Assembly: GCA_041581635.1 (NCBI GenBank)
Contig: JBFICW010000005.1
Coordinates: forward strand, 26,076 to 90,075
DNA length: 64,000 nt
Direction: 5' to 3'
Source of the DNA: Porticoccus sp041581635
GTDB taxonomy: Bacteria; Pseudomonadota; Gammaproteobacteria; Pseudomonadales; Porticoccaceae
Every line of letters starts with the position of its first letter. Position 1 is the stretch's first letter. Of this stretch, positions 62,623 to 64,000 are shown piece by piece. The notes under the pieces were generated by a model. The model was not told the DNA's origin. It saw nothing but the letters and a program-made list of their open reading frames with translations, and made no database searches. A program made the position numbers and the translations under genes.

Positions 62623-63861
62623 ATGAACAAAAAACTTTTGGCCGCTATCGTAGCCATCAATGTCGCTGCCGGGGCTCAGGCAGCACCAAGTCTGGAGGAA
62701 ATGTGGGAGTTGGTTCAAAAACAACAGGCTGAAATTGTCCAGCTAAACGCCCAGCTTGAAAAAACTGAACAACGGGTATCAGAAACGGAAGTTAAAACTG
62801 AAGCCACTTTTGCCGCCGTTGAAGAAGTCACCGCTGGCCCTGTAGCAAAACTGGCTGACTGGGCAGACAAAACCACTATCGGCGGTTATGGTGAAATGCA
62901 CTACAATAATCTGACCTCTGACAACTCATCAAGCTCAAAGGAAGAATTTGACCTTCACCGTTTTGTTCTATTCTTTGGTCACCAATTTACTGACGACCTG
63001 AGATTCTTCTCCGAATTGGAAGTGGAACATAACGTTGCTGGTGAAGGCAAAAATGGTGAAGTTGAAATTGAGCAAGCCTATATCGAATGGGACTACACAG
63101 AAGACCACCGCGCCAAAGCCGGTGTCTTCCTGATGCCTGTAGGTATTCTCAATGAGACCCACGAACCCGAAACCTTCTATGGTGTAGAACGTAACCCTGT
63201 TGAGAAGAACATCATCCCTGTTACTTGGTGGGAAGGTGGAGCTATGTTCAGCGGAGAAATCGCCGAGGGCTTTAGCTATGACGCTGGTGTTCACTCCGGA
63301 CTGTTTATTAACCCGGCTGATGGCAAATCTAAAATCCGTGATGGCCGTCAAAAAGTCAGCGAGGCCGAAGGTGATGACCTGGCTTACACCGCTCGTATCA
63401 AATACACAGGCATGCCCGGGCTTGAATTGGCAGCCACTGTTCAGCACCAAACTGATGTTTGGCAAGGTGAAAGCTTTGGCGGCGAAGAAGAAGTCGATGC
63501 GACTTTGTGGGAAGCGCACGCAGCCTATAATAAAGGTGCATTTGGCCTGAGAGCACTCTACGCACACTGGGATCTTGATGACGCCATCGAAACCGTTAAA
63601 GCCGGTGCCGATGAACAGGAAGGCTTTTATATTGAACCTTCATATCGCCTGACTGAAGACCTGGGTGTTTTTGTTCGCTTCAGTGAATGGGATAATCAGG
63701 CTGGTGACAGCAGTGATACCGAGAAGCAACAGTATGATATTGGCTTCAACTACTGGCTGAATGAGCAAGTGGTTTTAAAGGCGGATTACAGACATGACAA
63801 TAACGAAGGCGACTCAGAAGAATTTCGCGGATTTAATCTGGGTGTAGGTTGGAGCTTTTAA
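62623..63861 (+). CDS. outer membrane porin of the phosphate-selective OprO/OprP-like family
   Basis: A 412-aa exported protein with a Sec signal (MNKKLLAAIVAINVAAGAQA), a coiled-coil segment (QKQQAEIVQLNAQLEKTEQR) that may hold the trimer near the periplasmic side, and a 16-strand-type barrel ending in a C-terminal phenylalanine (GFNLGVGWSF). ATG 62623 is preferred. Substrate not known; the upstream Fur-like site argues for a role tied to iron. Confidence 0.82.
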   Translation: MNKKLLAAIVAINVAAGAQAAPSLEEMWELVQKQQAEIVQLNAQLEKTEQRVSETEVKTEATFAAVEEVTAGPVAKLADWADKTTIGGYGEMHYNNLTSDNSSSSKEEFDLHRFVLFFGHQFTDDLRFFSELEVEHNVAGEGKNGEVEIEQAYIEWDYTEDHRAKAGVFLMPVGILNETHEPETFYGVERNPVEKNIIPVTWWEGGAMFSGEIAEGFSYDAGVHSGLFINPADGKSKIRDGRQKVSEAEGDDLAYTARIKYTGMPGLELAATVQHQTDVWQGESFGGEEEVDATLWEAHAAYNKGAFGLRALYAHWDLDDAIETVKAGADEQEGFYIEPSYRLTEDLGVFVRFSEWDNQAGDSSDTEKQQYDIGFNYWLNEQVVLKADYRHDNNEGDSEEFRGFNLGVGWSF

Positions 63862-63884
63862 TTAACAAGCATCTGCCTTCCTAT

Positions 63885-63910
63885 AGGAGAGTCACATTTG
63901 TGGCTCTCCT
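63885..63910 (+). terminator. stem-loop between the porin and the next gene
   Basis: An 11-bp stem, AGGAGAGTCAC / GTGGCTCTCCT with one T-G pair and a 4-base loop, begins 24 bases after the porin stop. A T-rich tract follows further on. The stem holds the apparent Shine-Dalgarno and start of the downstream frame, so it could be a terminator, a translation control element, or both. Confidence 0.6.
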
Positions 63911-64000
63911 ATTGTCTTTTGCCCTTTTTTTACCGAACCCCGCTCTTAGCAAGGGCATCTATCAAACCGTTCCAGAGTTTCTTACAGAGGTTTTCAACCA
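63900..64000 (+). CDS. exported protein, N-terminal fragment, possibly FMN-binding (cut by window end)
   Basis: A frame from GTG 63900 reads a hydrophobic segment (LLLSFALFLPNPALS), then KGIYQTVPEFLTEVFN. The YQTxxEFLxEVF pattern at the mature N-terminus resembles periplasmic FMN-binding-domain proteins found beside iron-regulated porins. An AGGAGA lies 9 bases upstream but in the hairpin. The start is uncertain because the signal peptide would lack a basic residue; the frame continues open upstream. Only about 33 codons are visible. Confidence 0.4.
   Translation, partial: MALLLSFALFLPNPALSKGIYQTVPEFLTEVFN

Noticed and set aside
1..64000. tRNA, rRNA and CRISPR elements
   Set aside because: I scanned by eye for T-loop-like GGTTCRANTCC motifs and for regularly spaced direct repeats and saw none that would support a call.

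Overview
This window looks like chromosomal core DNA of a gammaproteobacterium, probably a marine member near the Cellvibrionales/Pseudomonadales. Evidence: the rpsB-tsf-pyrH operon diverges from map-glnD; the lysine/diaminopimelate genes are dapC, a Pseudomonas-type long dapD, dapE, and dapA next to bamC; there is a full ccoNOQP-ccoGHIS cluster, fabV, a DUF2789 gene, slyX, a CGFS monothiol glutaredoxin and a fused malic enzyme/phosphotransacetylase-like maeB. Base composition was judged by eye, not computed. No tRNA, rRNA, CRISPR array, transposase or integrase gene was found.

Layout. 1-5.6 kb: pyrH (partial), tsf and rpsB on the minus strand, map-glnD on the plus strand. 5.6-12.6 kb: dapC, nth, a CHAD-domain gene, sixA, an ArsC/YffB-like gene, dapD, a nitrobindin-like gene and dapE. 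12.6-19.2 kb: rsmJ, an OmpA-like lipoprotein, a short leucine-rich lipoprotein, a YycJ-type metallo-hydrolase, bamC, dapA, an LpxL-type acyltransferase and DUF2789. 19.3-25.7 kb: fabV, doxX, purC, a truncated SulP transporter, a rubrerythrin-like/UbiA-like pair and ppk2. 25.7-32.0 kb (minus strand): a seven-gene D-amino-acid/5-oxoproline cluster, DUF1445-pxpA-pxpB-pxpC-DUF4392-dat-alr. DUF1445 and DUF4392 are the two halves of animal D-glutamate cyclase (DGLUCY), so the cluster can encode a route from D-Ala/D-Glu through 5-oxoproline to L-glutamate.

32.3-38.5 kb is accessory: YbaK/EbsC, OsmC with a divergent GlxA-type regulator, DUF4405, an EAL protein with a degenerate GGDEF domain, and cytochrome b561. 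From about 38.7 to 44.0 kb lies what I read as a cluster of integron gene cassettes without an integrase (CALIN). Four attC-like sites were found (39287-39361, 39776-39847, 42143-42223, 43413-43475) plus one isolated half-site (43967-43973). In three cases the stop codon of a minus-strand gene lies inside the R'' box, as in real cassettes. The cargo is a GFA-family protein, a LysR/azoreductase/deaminase unit, a DUF5343 + TIGR02391-like pair, and a HEPN-like protein; the last two carry R-x4-H motifs suggestive of defence or toxin RNases.

44.4-54.5 kb returns to core functions: gloA, a Yip1-domain gene, and the cbb3 oxidase cluster with its assembly genes (TauE/SafE-like, ccoS, ccoI, ccoH, ccoG) downstream of ccoNOQP, preceded by a near-consensus FNR/ANR box. 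54.5-64 kb: argG, pyrC-rnt, a 2Fe-2S ferredoxin, maeB, slyX, a 2-Cys peroxiredoxin, grxD, a porin behind a Fur-like box, and the start of a further exported protein cut by the window edge.
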